A stretch of 55,756 nucleotides of DNA from an uncultured Phycisphaerae bacterium (GTDB lineage Bacteria > Planctomycetota > Phycisphaerae > Sedimentisphaerales > Anaerohalosphaeraceae). The notes beneath the pieces are model-generated. The model made no database searches. It saw only the letters and a program-made list of their open reading frames with translations, and had not been told where the DNA came from. The stretch lies in assembly GCA_937949545.1 (NCBI GenBank), contig CALEDR010000039.1:1-55756 (forward strand), given 5' to 3'. The position numbers and the translations under genes were made by a program. This document shows positions 1 to 7,505 of the stretch, one piece after another (position 1 is the stretch's first letter; every line of letters starts with the position of its first letter).

Positions 1-506
1 ATCACAAACTTGGCCTCTGTCTGCCCTTCAAACTTGGATTTCTTCCTTAAATCCAGCTGACGGATCTTCGTGATTCGATCCAGCCGCTCCAATTCCAGCA
101 GAAAGGCATAATACGAATGAAAATCCCCGTGCAGCTCCATCTCGAGGGGCTGCTCAATATATCCGCCGTTGGTCGTTATCTTAAGAGTCCGAATCATCTT
201 CGGCACCAGACCATGCCGCTGGGCAATGAGCGTCACATTCTCCAGCACCGTGTGAATTTCGCTGCTGGGAGGCAGTTTGCTCTCAAATTCCCGAATAATT
301 TTCTCCATCTGCTCCAGCTGACTGCTGAGATCTTCCGAAGCCGCCGTGGCTCGACGGAGCTCCTCGAGTTTCGCCCGCCCGGCCTCCACCTGCATCCGCT
401 GCTGCGTCAGATGCTCATTGGCCGGGCGAATCATATAGGCGTACGAAACGTACACCATCGCAATAATCATCATAAAAAAGACAATATGCCGAATTCCGCT
501 GTTCAT
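1..506 (-). CDS. pilO: PilO-like type IV pilus inner-membrane protein (3' end outside window)
   Basis: The reading frame opens at an ATG at 506 behind an AAGGA box 7 nt upstream and runs off the left edge with no stop, so only about the first 168 residues are present. The visible protein has a short cytoplasmic start, one hydrophobic segment (about residues 7-26), a coiled-coil stretch (about 32-75) and then an alpha/beta region. That is the architecture of PilO, which pairs with PilN in the inner-membrane alignment complex of type IV pili or type II secretion. It lies 16 nt after pilN. The order pilM-pilN-pilO supports the assignment; pilP and pilQ would be expected beyond the edge. It could equally be a GspM-like protein of a type II secretion system. 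Confidence 0.75.
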   Translation of the reverse strand, partial: MNSGIRHIVFFMMIIAMVYVSYAYMIRPANEHLTQQRMQVEAGRAKLEELRRATAASEDLSSQLEQMEKIIREFESKLPPSSEIHTVLENVTLIAQRHGLVPKMIRTLKITTNGGYIEQPLEMELHGDFHSYYAFLLELERLDRITKIRQLDLRKKSKFEGQTEAKFV

Positions 507-522
507 CGGATTTTCCTTTCCG

Positions 523-1257
523 TCAGATGGTTTGGTCGCGCTTTTTGCGGATTTCCTCAATGTCCTTTCGGGTCAGCTTCAGGTCCGGACGAATCCGCGC
601 CGTCAGACGAAACTCCCGAAACTTGATTCCCTCCACATCCCGCTCCTGGCTCTGAACCAGCTGCACCTGGTCAAACAAAACGGCCTCACTCAGATTGGCA
701 ATGTAGTTGGCCACTTCAATATCACTGGGAGCCAACCCCTGAATGGTCAGCGTCACTTCCGGTTCCGCGGGAGCGGCCGGCACCGCAGGAGCGGCATTCG
801 CCGCCGCCGGACCCGGTTTGACTGCAAAGCCCGGCTTCTGCGCCGCGCCCGCTTTGGGAACCGCAGACGCCGGTATCGGGGTTTTGGGGATTTCCCGTTC
901 TTTCATATCCAGAGCCGTCAGAGATACCCCTCCCGGCAGGTTGTTGGTCAGACAGGCCAGCAGGATGCTTCGCGGCACCGGCTCGATCAGTGCAGCCGTC
1001 ATCATCATCACATTCAGCCGCGTCTTGTTCTTGCTCTTTAACTCCTCCAGTTTGGCGATTTGCTCTTTGGCCTGACTGAGCTGGCGGCTCAGTTCATTCA
1101 GCTCGGCCTGAACCGAACGCTGCCGCATCTTCAGCACAGAAAAGGTGGCTCCGATCCCGCACAGGACCGCCACCAGCAGAATCAGATACAGAGAATTCGC
1201 ACGGCTGGACTGCCGCTGCTGAATATAATCATCCGGGACAAAATTAATCGTTGCCAT
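523..1257 (-). CDS. pilN: PilN-like type IV pilus assembly protein
   Basis: The protein has 244 residues when started at the ATG at 1257, which has GGAG 9 nt upstream. An upstream in-frame ATG at 1275 has no Shine-Dalgarno sequence. The N-terminus (MATINFVPDDYIQQR) matches the PilN signature that contacts PilM. A single membrane segment (about 23-42) follows, then a coiled coil rich in E, Q and K (about 45-80), an Ala/Pro-rich linker (about 125-165) and a small alpha/beta domain ending near 244. PilN links cytoplasmic PilM to periplasmic PilO. The long Ala/Pro linker is unusual and may be a spacer. It sits between pilM and pilO and is probably co-transcribed with them. Confidence 0.8.
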   Translation of the reverse strand: MATINFVPDDYIQQRQSSRANSLYLILLVAVLCGIGATFSVLKMRQRSVQAELNELSRQLSQAKEQIAKLEELKSKNKTRLNVMMMTAALIEPVPRSILLACLTNNLPGGVSLTALDMKEREIPKTPIPASAVPKAGAAQKPGFAVKPGPAAANAAPAVPAAPAEPEVTLTIQGLAPSDIEVANYIANLSEAVLFDQVQLVQSQERDVEGIKFREFRLTARIRPDLKLTRKDIEEIRKKRDQTI

Positions 1258-1293
1258 GTTCGTATTCTCCGTCATTCAGAACGGTTGGATTCT

Positions 1294-2268
1294 CTACCCT
1301 TTCACACCCTGCAGGCTCAGCCCGAAGGCCAGAGACCAGTCCACCTTGGAATTGCGCCGGTCAATCATCATTTTCTGTTCCACCGGGTCCAGCCGAATCG
1401 CTGAGAGGACATCGCCGACCTGGGCGGCAATCTGCATCCGCTGGGCCAGCTGAGCAACTCCGTCACACACCGCCCGGCTGACCCCGCTGCCGGTCAGAAA
1501 AACCAGCCGCTAGATCGGGGCGGCCGAGGGCATCGTTTGATAATAGCGGGCACACGCATCCAGCTCGGCAATCAGCCGGTTCATCAAATCCCCTTCCCCA
1601 CTCAGTTCACTGAATCCGATGGGAACCACCCGGGCAAACAGAAGCGCTGTACCCCGGCAAATCACCACATTGCAGTGATGCGTGCCGACCGACATCAGCA
1701 TCGACACGCGGTCCTGCTCATTCCGACGGCGGCAGAAAAACCGGGCATAGCTGGTTACCATCGCCAGCGGCCACGGAATAATCCCCGCTACCTCCAGGCC
1801 TGCCTTCTCATAAATCGCCAAATGCACCTCCAGCGCCAGCCGGCCCGCCCCCATCACCATCACCTCCACTTCCGAGCCTCGGGCTTCCAGATGTTCGACC
1901 GGAATGTATTTCAGCAGCCCCTCTTCCGGCTTAAACGGAAGCTTGCCCTGAACTTTGGCAAAAGCTGCCTGTTCAATCGCCGCCGCAGACGAAGACCGCG
2001 GAACGCGAACCTGATCAATAAACAAATCATCGGAAGGCAGGGCCGTCATCACCTTGACTCCCTTGAAGGAATTTTCGCGAATGATTTCCCGCAGGGCCTC
2101 CAGTGCCCACCGCTGCCAGTCCGGCGTGCCGAACTTGATTTCTTCAGGTTTTGTTTTGATTCCTCCGGCCTGAAGAAACAGACCCTGTCCGTTCTGCCCG
2201 AGCTGGACCGCCCGCAGATGGCCGCTACCTAAATCCACTCCGATTGGACCATACTTCTTACCGAACAT
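1294..2268 (-). pseudogene. pilM: PilM-like actin-fold pilus assembly protein interrupted by in-frame TAG
   Basis: Codons 1-252 encode a PilM/GspL-like actin-fold ATPase: an N-terminal GVDLGSGHLRAVQL phosphate-1 motif, and a later SVGTHHCNVVI phosphate-2-like strand. A TAG at 1510-1512 (codon 253) then stops the frame. The same frame stays open for 71 more codons to a TAG at 1294-1296, and this tail (RLVFLTGSGVSRAVCDGVAQ...) is the C-terminal LxLTGGG-type segment expected of PilM. So the gene is a 324-codon unit with a nonsense codon, not two genes. The tail has no start codon or ribosome site of its own. Possible explanations are a true null allele, a base error in the assembly, or suppression. 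A one-base change (CAG or TGG) would restore the frame. Confidence 0.8.
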
Positions 2269-2692
2269 ATTATTCCGTTCCCTGGCACATGGCCTCTTGA
2301 CACTCTGTCCGCTTCACCACCCATACCGTCCGGAGAACACCGTCGAAAGACAATTTGTCTGCTCTTTCGTCGTCAGGAACCTCCCTCAACATTAGCACTG
2401 TCTGAGAGGGTTTTTGCCGACTACAACACCGGCTCATTTAAAGTGTACATAATCTTCCGCTTTTCAGTCTCGCCGAAACAGAACCGACATTCTGCATAAG
2501 AGTTCGTCCGATAAAATCACGCAGATTTTCTTTGCAGAAGAGAGATATTTTTCCCCGAAAGCTCTCTTTTCTTTTCCAAAAACCAAATCAAAAGAGGAGG
2601 TTTCGAAAAGAAAGACCGTCGGCTTGTTCAGGTCCTATAACGAGAAAGGATAAAAAGGCAGAATCAGACATAGAATATTGTTTTTGCGGCAC
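2269..2692. other. Intergenic region between pilM and gpsA
   Basis: This 424-base stretch separates the start of pilM from the stop of gpsA; both genes lie on the minus strand. I see no convincing coding frame. It should hold the pilMNO promoter, but no good -35/-10 pair is visible. A weak CCCTC...GAGGG dyad with a following T run (about 2378-2415, plus sense) has an 18-nt loop and no plus-strand gene to terminate, so it is not called. Confidence 0.4.
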
Positions 2693-3688
2693 TTACTCCG
2701 CCTTCAGAGAACGGCCCATCAAAGCCGAAATGGCCTCCTTGGTTGTCATCCGGCCGGACACCACAGCCAGGACCGCTTCGGAAATCGGCATCTCGACCCC
2801 CCACTTGGCCGCCAGGTCCACCACCGAACGGCAGGTCGTCACTCCCTCGACAACGCCTGCCGTCTGTGCCAGGGCCTCCGCGGCGGTCATTCCCCGCCCG
2901 ATTCGCTCACCGAAGGTGCGGTTGCGCCCTTTGGGAGATATGCAGGTAGTCACCAAATCGCCCAGGCCGCTCAAGCCCGCAAAGGTGCTCTCCTGCGCCC
3001 CCATGGCTACACCCAGCCGCTTGATTTCCGCCAGCCCCCGTGTAATCAGAGCAGCCTTGGCGTTGTCTCCGGCCCCGATGCCGTCAATCCCGCCGGCGGC
3101 AATCGCAATCACATTTTTCATTGCTCCGGCCAGTTCAACCCCTTTTAAATCACTGTTGGTATATACCCGGAAAAAGGGAGTCGAAAAGGTCTTTTGAATC
3201 GCCTCCGCCAAAGACAAATCTTCACAGGCCGCCGTCGCCGTGGCCGGAAGACCCTGCATCAATTCTTCCGCAATCGTCGGTCCCGACAGGGCGGCAAACA
3301 TTCGATCTGCGCCGAGGACATCCGACAGAATCTCCGACGGACGAAGCAGGGTGCCATTTTCGAGCCCTTTGGTAACGCTGACAATCGGAACCATCGGCGG
3401 CACAAACGGCTTCAGACGGCTCCAGACGGAGCGAACATACTGACAGGGAACCGCCGACACCAGCAGCTGGGCTCCAACCATCGCTTTCGAGTCATCCGGC
3501 TCCAGCCGCAAATCCTCCGGCAGCCGATAGCCGGACAGAAAACGGGTATTTTCCCGTGCTTTCTCAAATTGAGCCAGCTGAGCGGCATCATGGCCCCACA
3601 GGGTGGTCCGGACCCCGTTGCGGCACAGCAGCATTCCGCAGACGGTCCCCATCGCCCCATCGCCGATAATCGTCACCTGTCGAAACAT
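2693..3688 (-). CDS. gpsA: Glycerol-3-phosphate dehydrogenase [NAD(P)+]
   Basis: The enzyme reduces dihydroxyacetone phosphate to sn-glycerol 3-phosphate for phospholipid synthesis in the cytoplasm. The start at 3688 gives 331 residues, the normal family length, beginning with the Rossmann loop GDGAMGTVCG. The longer frame starting at 3820 would run into hflX and adds non-family sequence. Further marks are the SVTKGLE segment, the catalytic region with VELAGAMKNVIAIAAGG (conserved Lys), and a C-terminal GLGDLVTTC...GRN segment. It lies 62 nt behind hflX in the same direction, so the two are probably one transcription unit. The Shine-Dalgarno sequence before the ATG is weak. Confidence 0.93.
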   Translation of the reverse strand: MFRQVTIIGDGAMGTVCGMLLCRNGVRTTLWGHDAAQLAQFEKARENTRFLSGYRLPEDLRLEPDDSKAMVGAQLLVSAVPCQYVRSVWSRLKPFVPPMVPIVSVTKGLENGTLLRPSEILSDVLGADRMFAALSGPTIAEELMQGLPATATAACEDLSLAEAIQKTFSTPFFRVYTNSDLKGVELAGAMKNVIAIAAGGIDGIGAGDNAKAALITRGLAEIKRLGVAMGAQESTFAGLSGLGDLVTTCISPKGRNRTFGERIGRGMTAAEALAQTAGVVEGVTTCRSVVDLAAKWGVEMPISEAVLAVVSGRMTTKEAISALMGRSLKAE

Positions 3689-3750
3689 ATCGACAGTAAA
3701 ACATACAAAGCGGCGTTTGGCAAGAAATGTTCGCGAACTTGACGGGAGGA

Positions 3751-5073
3751 TCAGAGGCAGACTTCTTCGGGCTGGGCCCCCAAATGGCGCAGATGAGGCA
3801 GCTGATTGCGGCCCAGCCACCCTTCCAGAAGCACCCCCTGCTCATCGTAGGACTCTTTCAGACCCGCCGCATGCGTTCGCAGAAAAGCGATGATTCTGCC
3901 TTCGGAAGCCCCGCAGCGCAGGCGGATATAGATATTCTGTCCTTTGACGTAATCCAAAACCCGCTGCGCCAGCAAATCCAGATTCAGACCGGAGCGGGCT
4001 GAAATGCACAGGGCATCCGGATAGACAGACTGGAGGGAATCGAACAGCCCCCCATCGGCGATTCGGTCGCACTTGTTCAGCAGCAGCAGAACGGGTTTGC
4101 CGCCGCAGCCGATTTCCTCCAAAACAGTCTGGACGCTGCGAATCTGTTCAAAAGCTTCGGGGCTGGAGGCATCCGCCACGTGAAGCAGCAGGTCGGCATG
4201 GACGGCCTCTTCGAGCGTGGCCTTAAACGAAGCAACCAAATGATGCGGCAGTTTGCTGACAAACCCGACGGTATCACTCAGAAGCACCTCCAGACCGCCG
4301 TCAATCCGCCACTTGCGGGTGCGGGTATCCAGCGTCGCGAAAAGACGGTCCTCCACAAGCACATCAGCCCCCGTCAGGGCATTCAGAAGTGTGCTTTTGC
4401 CCGCATTGGTATAGCCCACCAGACAGATCTTGAAAAAGTCTTTTCGAGCGGCGATTTCCCGCAGAATCCGACGGTCAATCTCGGCCAGTTCACGCTTAAG
4501 GTCCGTAATGCGTTTGCTGACAAGTCGGCGGTCGATTTCGAGCTGCTTTTCGCCGGTGCCGCGTGTGCCGATGCCGCCGACTGCACCGGCCGCCGTACCG
4601 CCCCCCGCGCCGGCCACGTTATCCAAATGACTCCACATTCGCGTCAGACGGGGATAGGTATATTCGAGCTGGGCCAGTTCCACCTGAAGTTTGGCCTGTT
4701 TGGTCTGTGCCCGCGTGGCAAAAATATCCAGAATCAGTTCGCTGCGGTCCAGGACCCGCACTTTGACGATTTTTTCAAGTTCTCGAATCTGCCCGGGCGT
4801 CAGGTCATTGTCAAAGATGACCAGATTGGCCTGGGTTTCCTGAACCTTTTGGGAAAGGTATTCGGCTTTGCCTTTGCCGATATAAGTAGAGGAGTTGATG
4901 CGGCTGAGCCGCTGCTGCAGGCGGCCCACGACAATCGCCCCGGCACTTTCCGCCAAGGCCGTCAATTCCGCCAAATTATCATTTTTCTGCTGACCGTTTC
5001 GTTCCTTCGGATAGGCCCCGACAAGAATGGCGCGTTCCTGCTGGACCTTGATATGCTCTCTGATTTTTTCCAA
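3751..5073 (-). CDS. hflX: GTPase HflX
   Basis: HflX is a ribosome-associated GTPase that splits stalled 70S ribosomes under stress. The 440-residue protein has the N-terminal HflX domain (about 1-200), including STYIGKGKAEYL and the glycine-rich GAGGGTAAGAVGGIGTRGTGE loop region. The G domain follows, with P-loop GYTNAGKST (about 218), DTVGF G3 motif (about 263) and NKCD G4 motif (about 336). The start is a TTG at 5073: an in-frame TAG lies only three codons upstream, so no earlier start is possible. A GGAGGT box is about 13 nt away, farther than usual. It precedes gpsA and has an extended -10 promoter at 5120-5128. Confidence 0.93.
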   Translation of the reverse strand: MEKIREHIKVQQERAILVGAYPKERNGQQKNDNLAELTALAESAGAIVVGRLQQRLSRINSSTYIGKGKAEYLSQKVQETQANLVIFDNDLTPGQIRELEKIVKVRVLDRSELILDIFATRAQTKQAKLQVELAQLEYTYPRLTRMWSHLDNVAGAGGGTAAGAVGGIGTRGTGEKQLEIDRRLVSKRITDLKRELAEIDRRILREIAARKDFFKICLVGYTNAGKSTLLNALTGADVLVEDRLFATLDTRTRKWRIDGGLEVLLSDTVGFVSKLPHHLVASFKATLEEAVHADLLLHVADASSPEAFEQIRSVQTVLEEIGCGGKPVLLLLNKCDRIADGGLFDSLQSVYPDALCISARSGLNLDLLAQRVLDYVKGQNIYIRLRCGASEGRIIAFLRTHAAGLKESYDEQGVLLEGWLGRNQLPHLRHLGAQPEEVCL

Positions 5074-5119
5074 TTCCCGCTAAAACACCTCCAAAAACAA
5101 CTTCCTATTTTGTTTATCT

Positions 5120-5128
5120 ATTATAACA
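5120..5128 (-). promoter_or_regulatory. Extended -10 promoter element for hflX-gpsA
   Basis: On the minus strand this reads TGTTATAAT, a perfect extended -10 (TGn plus TATAAT). The -35 position is T-rich and does not match consensus, as is common for extended -10 promoters. Predicted transcription would start roughly 40 nt before the hflX TTG. Confidence 0.5.
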
Positions 5129-5197
5129 TTTCTTTGAAAAAAAAGAAAGGTTCACGGCAAAGACAGTTGAAATCACAGAGGAGTTCAGTCGCCGTCT

Positions 5198-6469
5198 TCA
5201 AAAACTATAACGGATTGCTGCATAAAGATTTGTGTTGTCTCGGAATTGTCCAAAAAAGGTGTTTTGGTAGTCGCCGAAAAAGATATTGGACCCCATCTCC
5301 ATTGACCAGCTGTCACTGGCTTTGTAGTGCACGTTCGGCCGAAGATACGCATCCTTGTCGGAGGGCGAATAATACCCAAAAAACGACAGCGTCAGGTTCT
5401 GATTCATCAACAGTTTCGTCAGCCGCCCCGTTACCACGTGGCGATACTCATCCCGCGTCATCCCCGGTGTCCGCTTGTACGCCTCATAATCCAGCATTTG
5501 CTCCACATAATACTGAATCCCTGCCGTAAAATCCGTTCCGATTTCCTGGGTATAGCCTACCAGATAGCGCATCTCGGAATTGGCCGTCATCGGGTCATCG
5601 CCGTTTTCATCGTCGCGCGACTGATAATAGCCGATTTCCGCATTCCCGATGCCCTTGCCGACCTGCCCGCGGACGCTGGCCCCATACACATTCAAATCCG
5701 GAAAGGTGGCGCGTCCTGCCGCATCCTGTCCGGCAGGACTTTTCCAGAATCCCTGATAACCATACAGCGCAAATTCATAATTGTTAATGTTTTTATACAA
5801 TCGCAAGGCAACTTCATCGTCCTGGAACCAGCGGTCGGGCTTGTCGGTATGAACCTTGGCATCGCGTCCGGCCGTTCGACCCAGATTGGCATTCCAATAA
5901 GAAATATACTCCCCCCGGATAAACCGGTCCCTGTCAAACTGGGGAGTATAAACCACATCCAGATTCGCCCAATCGCTGAACAGACTGACCTTAACCGCAT
6001 CCGACGGGGCTTTCAAGTATTCCACATCACGGCCGATGAAAAACGATTGCCAGTCCTTAGGAAACAGATCGTTGATAAACAGCATATCCCCGGTGCCCCA
6101 CGTGAGCACCTGCCGGCCCAGTTTCACATCCATCCACTCGCTGGGACGAAAGAACATCCACGTCTCCCGTGTCTGGTAGCGGCCCTTCTCCTGAACCCAG
6201 TCCCCGAAAACATCTCCTTTGTATTTGAACTCCGCCCACTCAGAATAGCTAAACAAATCCAGCTGGAAGCGGGATTCCATCACCGACATATCTTTTTGAG
6301 TGCGGTCATTCTGCAGCCGATAGCCGCCGCGAACCTCCCAAAAACCGTGAACCTCCGGCGGCAGAGCCCATTGACTCCAAAAAGATTGATGCTCCGTATC
6401 TTCGCCACCAGCCGCCCCAGCTGCCAAAACCAAAACAGCCGCCGCACATCCTCCCCAAATCTTTCTCAT
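5198..6469 (-). CDS. Outer-membrane beta-barrel protein (DUF1302/alginate-porin-like)
   Basis: The 423-residue protein starts with a signal peptide (about 1-22, ending AAGAAGG). The rest alternates aromatic and polar residues in the way of outer-membrane strands and ends in a terminal Phe (AAIRYSF), the usual barrel-assembly signal. The FKYKGDVFGDW, LGRQVLTWGTGDMLFINDLFPKDW and DVVYTPQFDRDR segments resemble the DUF1302-type porin that often accompanies an RND/MMPL exporter and a LolA-like protein. Its ATG overlaps the stop of the LolA-like gene (ATGA-type overlap), so translation is coupled. It is the last gene of the operon and probably the outer-membrane exit or acceptor for whatever the exporter moves. 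Confidence 0.7.
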   Translation of the reverse strand: MRKIWGGCAAAVLVLAAGAAGGEDTEHQSFWSQWALPPEVHGFWEVRGGYRLQNDRTQKDMSVMESRFQLDLFSYSEWAEFKYKGDVFGDWVQEKGRYQTRETWMFFRPSEWMDVKLGRQVLTWGTGDMLFINDLFPKDWQSFFIGRDVEYLKAPSDAVKVSLFSDWANLDVVYTPQFDRDRFIRGEYISYWNANLGRTAGRDAKVHTDKPDRWFQDDEVALRLYKNINNYEFALYGYQGFWKSPAGQDAAGRATFPDLNVYGASVRGQVGKGIGNAEIGYYQSRDDENGDDPMTANSEMRYLVGYTQEIGTDFTAGIQYYVEQMLDYEAYKRTPGMTRDEYRHVVTGRLTKLLMNQNLTLSFFGYYSPSDKDAYLRPNVHYKASDSWSMEMGSNIFFGDYQNTFFGQFRDNTNLYAAIRYSF

Positions 6470-7299
6470 CGCATCGCCTCCCGCGGCGGTCGCCGCAGAT
6501 ACCGTTCCGTAAACAAATCATCATTCAGCCCAATGTTATACTGCACATTACTGAACTTCATTTCCGTCGTGCTGCCGGTCCTCAAATCCCGAACAACGGA
6601 TTCCGTCACCGTCAGATACTCCACAGAACGCTCGCCTTCTTTGGCGGCTATCGGCTCAACCTTTTGGGACTCAATGACCCGATAGAGTACGCCGCTTTTA
6701 TCAAAATATTCCATCTTCATCGGAATAGAAGTCTGGCGGTCAATTTCCACCGTAAAATACGAAAACTCCACCGAAGAGGGATTTTTCGGTGTGTTCTTGA
6801 TGACGTACCGCTCCTCGGTTACACCAGCCAACTCGTGGACATCCTCCTCCAGACTGCGTCCGGAGACGTCCTCATAAAGAAAATCCGAACCGACAAAACT
6901 GGTGCGCTTATCCGAAGCGGCTATCCGATTGACCAAATCCAGCGAAGGCAGATACAGCCAGCGGTCATCATCCTTATCCAACGCCGAAAATTTGTGCACC
7001 ATAAAAACCATCCTCCGAACATCCGGCGGCTGGAGAAAATACACAAAGTATTTCTGATTGCCACCCTGACCGTTCTTGCGCAGGATGATAAACTCCCGGG
7101 TGCGGACGTTGCCGTTTTTGTCGGTAATCTTCATCGATACGGTGCTCTTGCCGTCCAGGCCCTGATAATAGGCCATATGATTAGCCCGCTGAACAATCTG
7201 ATCCACCGAGGGGATATCCGCCGGCTCCTGCGCCGTTGCCGGCAAAGCCGTCAATCCGGCCGTCACACAAACCGTCAGACAAAATCCGACTATCTTCAT
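6466..7299 (-). CDS. LolA-like outer-membrane lipoprotein-sorting protein
   Basis: The start at 7299 has AAGGAG 7 nt upstream and gives 277 residues; the longer frame to 7362 lacks a ribosome site. A signal peptide (MKIVGFCLTVCVTAGLTALPATAQ) precedes a LolA/LolB-like beta half-barrel (COG2834 type), with DGKSTVSMKITDKNG, FVYFLQPPDVRRMVFMV and DDRWLYLPSLDLVNRI segments typical of the sorting protein found beside MMPL exporters. It is expected to be periplasmic and to carry a lipid or lipid-like ligand between the inner-membrane exporter and the outer-membrane barrel. It starts 14 nt after the DUF2892 gene and overlaps the barrel gene by 4 nt. Confidence 0.8.
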   Translation of the reverse strand: MKIVGFCLTVCVTAGLTALPATAQEPADIPSVDQIVQRANHMAYYQGLDGKSTVSMKITDKNGNVRTREFIILRKNGQGGNQKYFVYFLQPPDVRRMVFMVHKFSALDKDDDRWLYLPSLDLVNRIAASDKRTSFVGSDFLYEDVSGRSLEEDVHELAGVTEERYVIKNTPKNPSSVEFSYFTVEIDRQTSIPMKMEYFDKSGVLYRVIESQKVEPIAAKEGERSVEYLTVTESVVRDLRTGSTTEMKFSNVQYNIGLNDDLFTERYLRRPPREAMR

Positions 7300-7313
7300 T
7301 CTGAATCTCCTTT

Positions 7314-7502
7314 CTATCCTTTTACACCAAACTTCCTTAATATCGTCATCATCGGACACCAATTGGTAAAGGCCGACTGCAGAAGATTGACTCCTACAAA
7401 GGCCGTAAACCAGAGCCAGTACAAGCTGTGCTTGTACGCCAGAATCACACTCAGCAGAACAAAAAAACCTGCCAGACCCCGCAACATTCGTTCTACCGTC
7501 AT
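7314..7502 (-). CDS. Small DUF2892 (YgaP-type) inner-membrane protein
   Basis: The 62-residue protein starts at an ATG behind a strong GGGAGGT box (5 nt). It has two hydrophobic segments (about 7-23 and 28-45) and ends with TNWCPMMTILRKFGVKG, the NxCPM...LxKxG signature of DUF2892. The same domain forms the membrane half of E. coli YgaP, where it is fused to a rhodanese. Here the rhodanese is on the separate CoA-disulfide-reductase protein of the same operon. It starts only 3 nt after the exporter stop codon. The Cys in the CPM motif is a possible sulfur-accepting or redox residue. The exact role of the domain is not known. Confidence 0.75.
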   Translation of the reverse strand: MTVERMLRGLAGFFVLLSVILAYKHSLYWLWFTAFVGVNLLQSAFTNWCPMMTILRKFGVKG

Positions 7503-7505
7503 AGT

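Noticed and set aside
2378-2415. Weak hairpin with T run between pilM and gpsA
   Set aside because: Five-bp stem with an 18-nt loop and no gene upstream on that strand.
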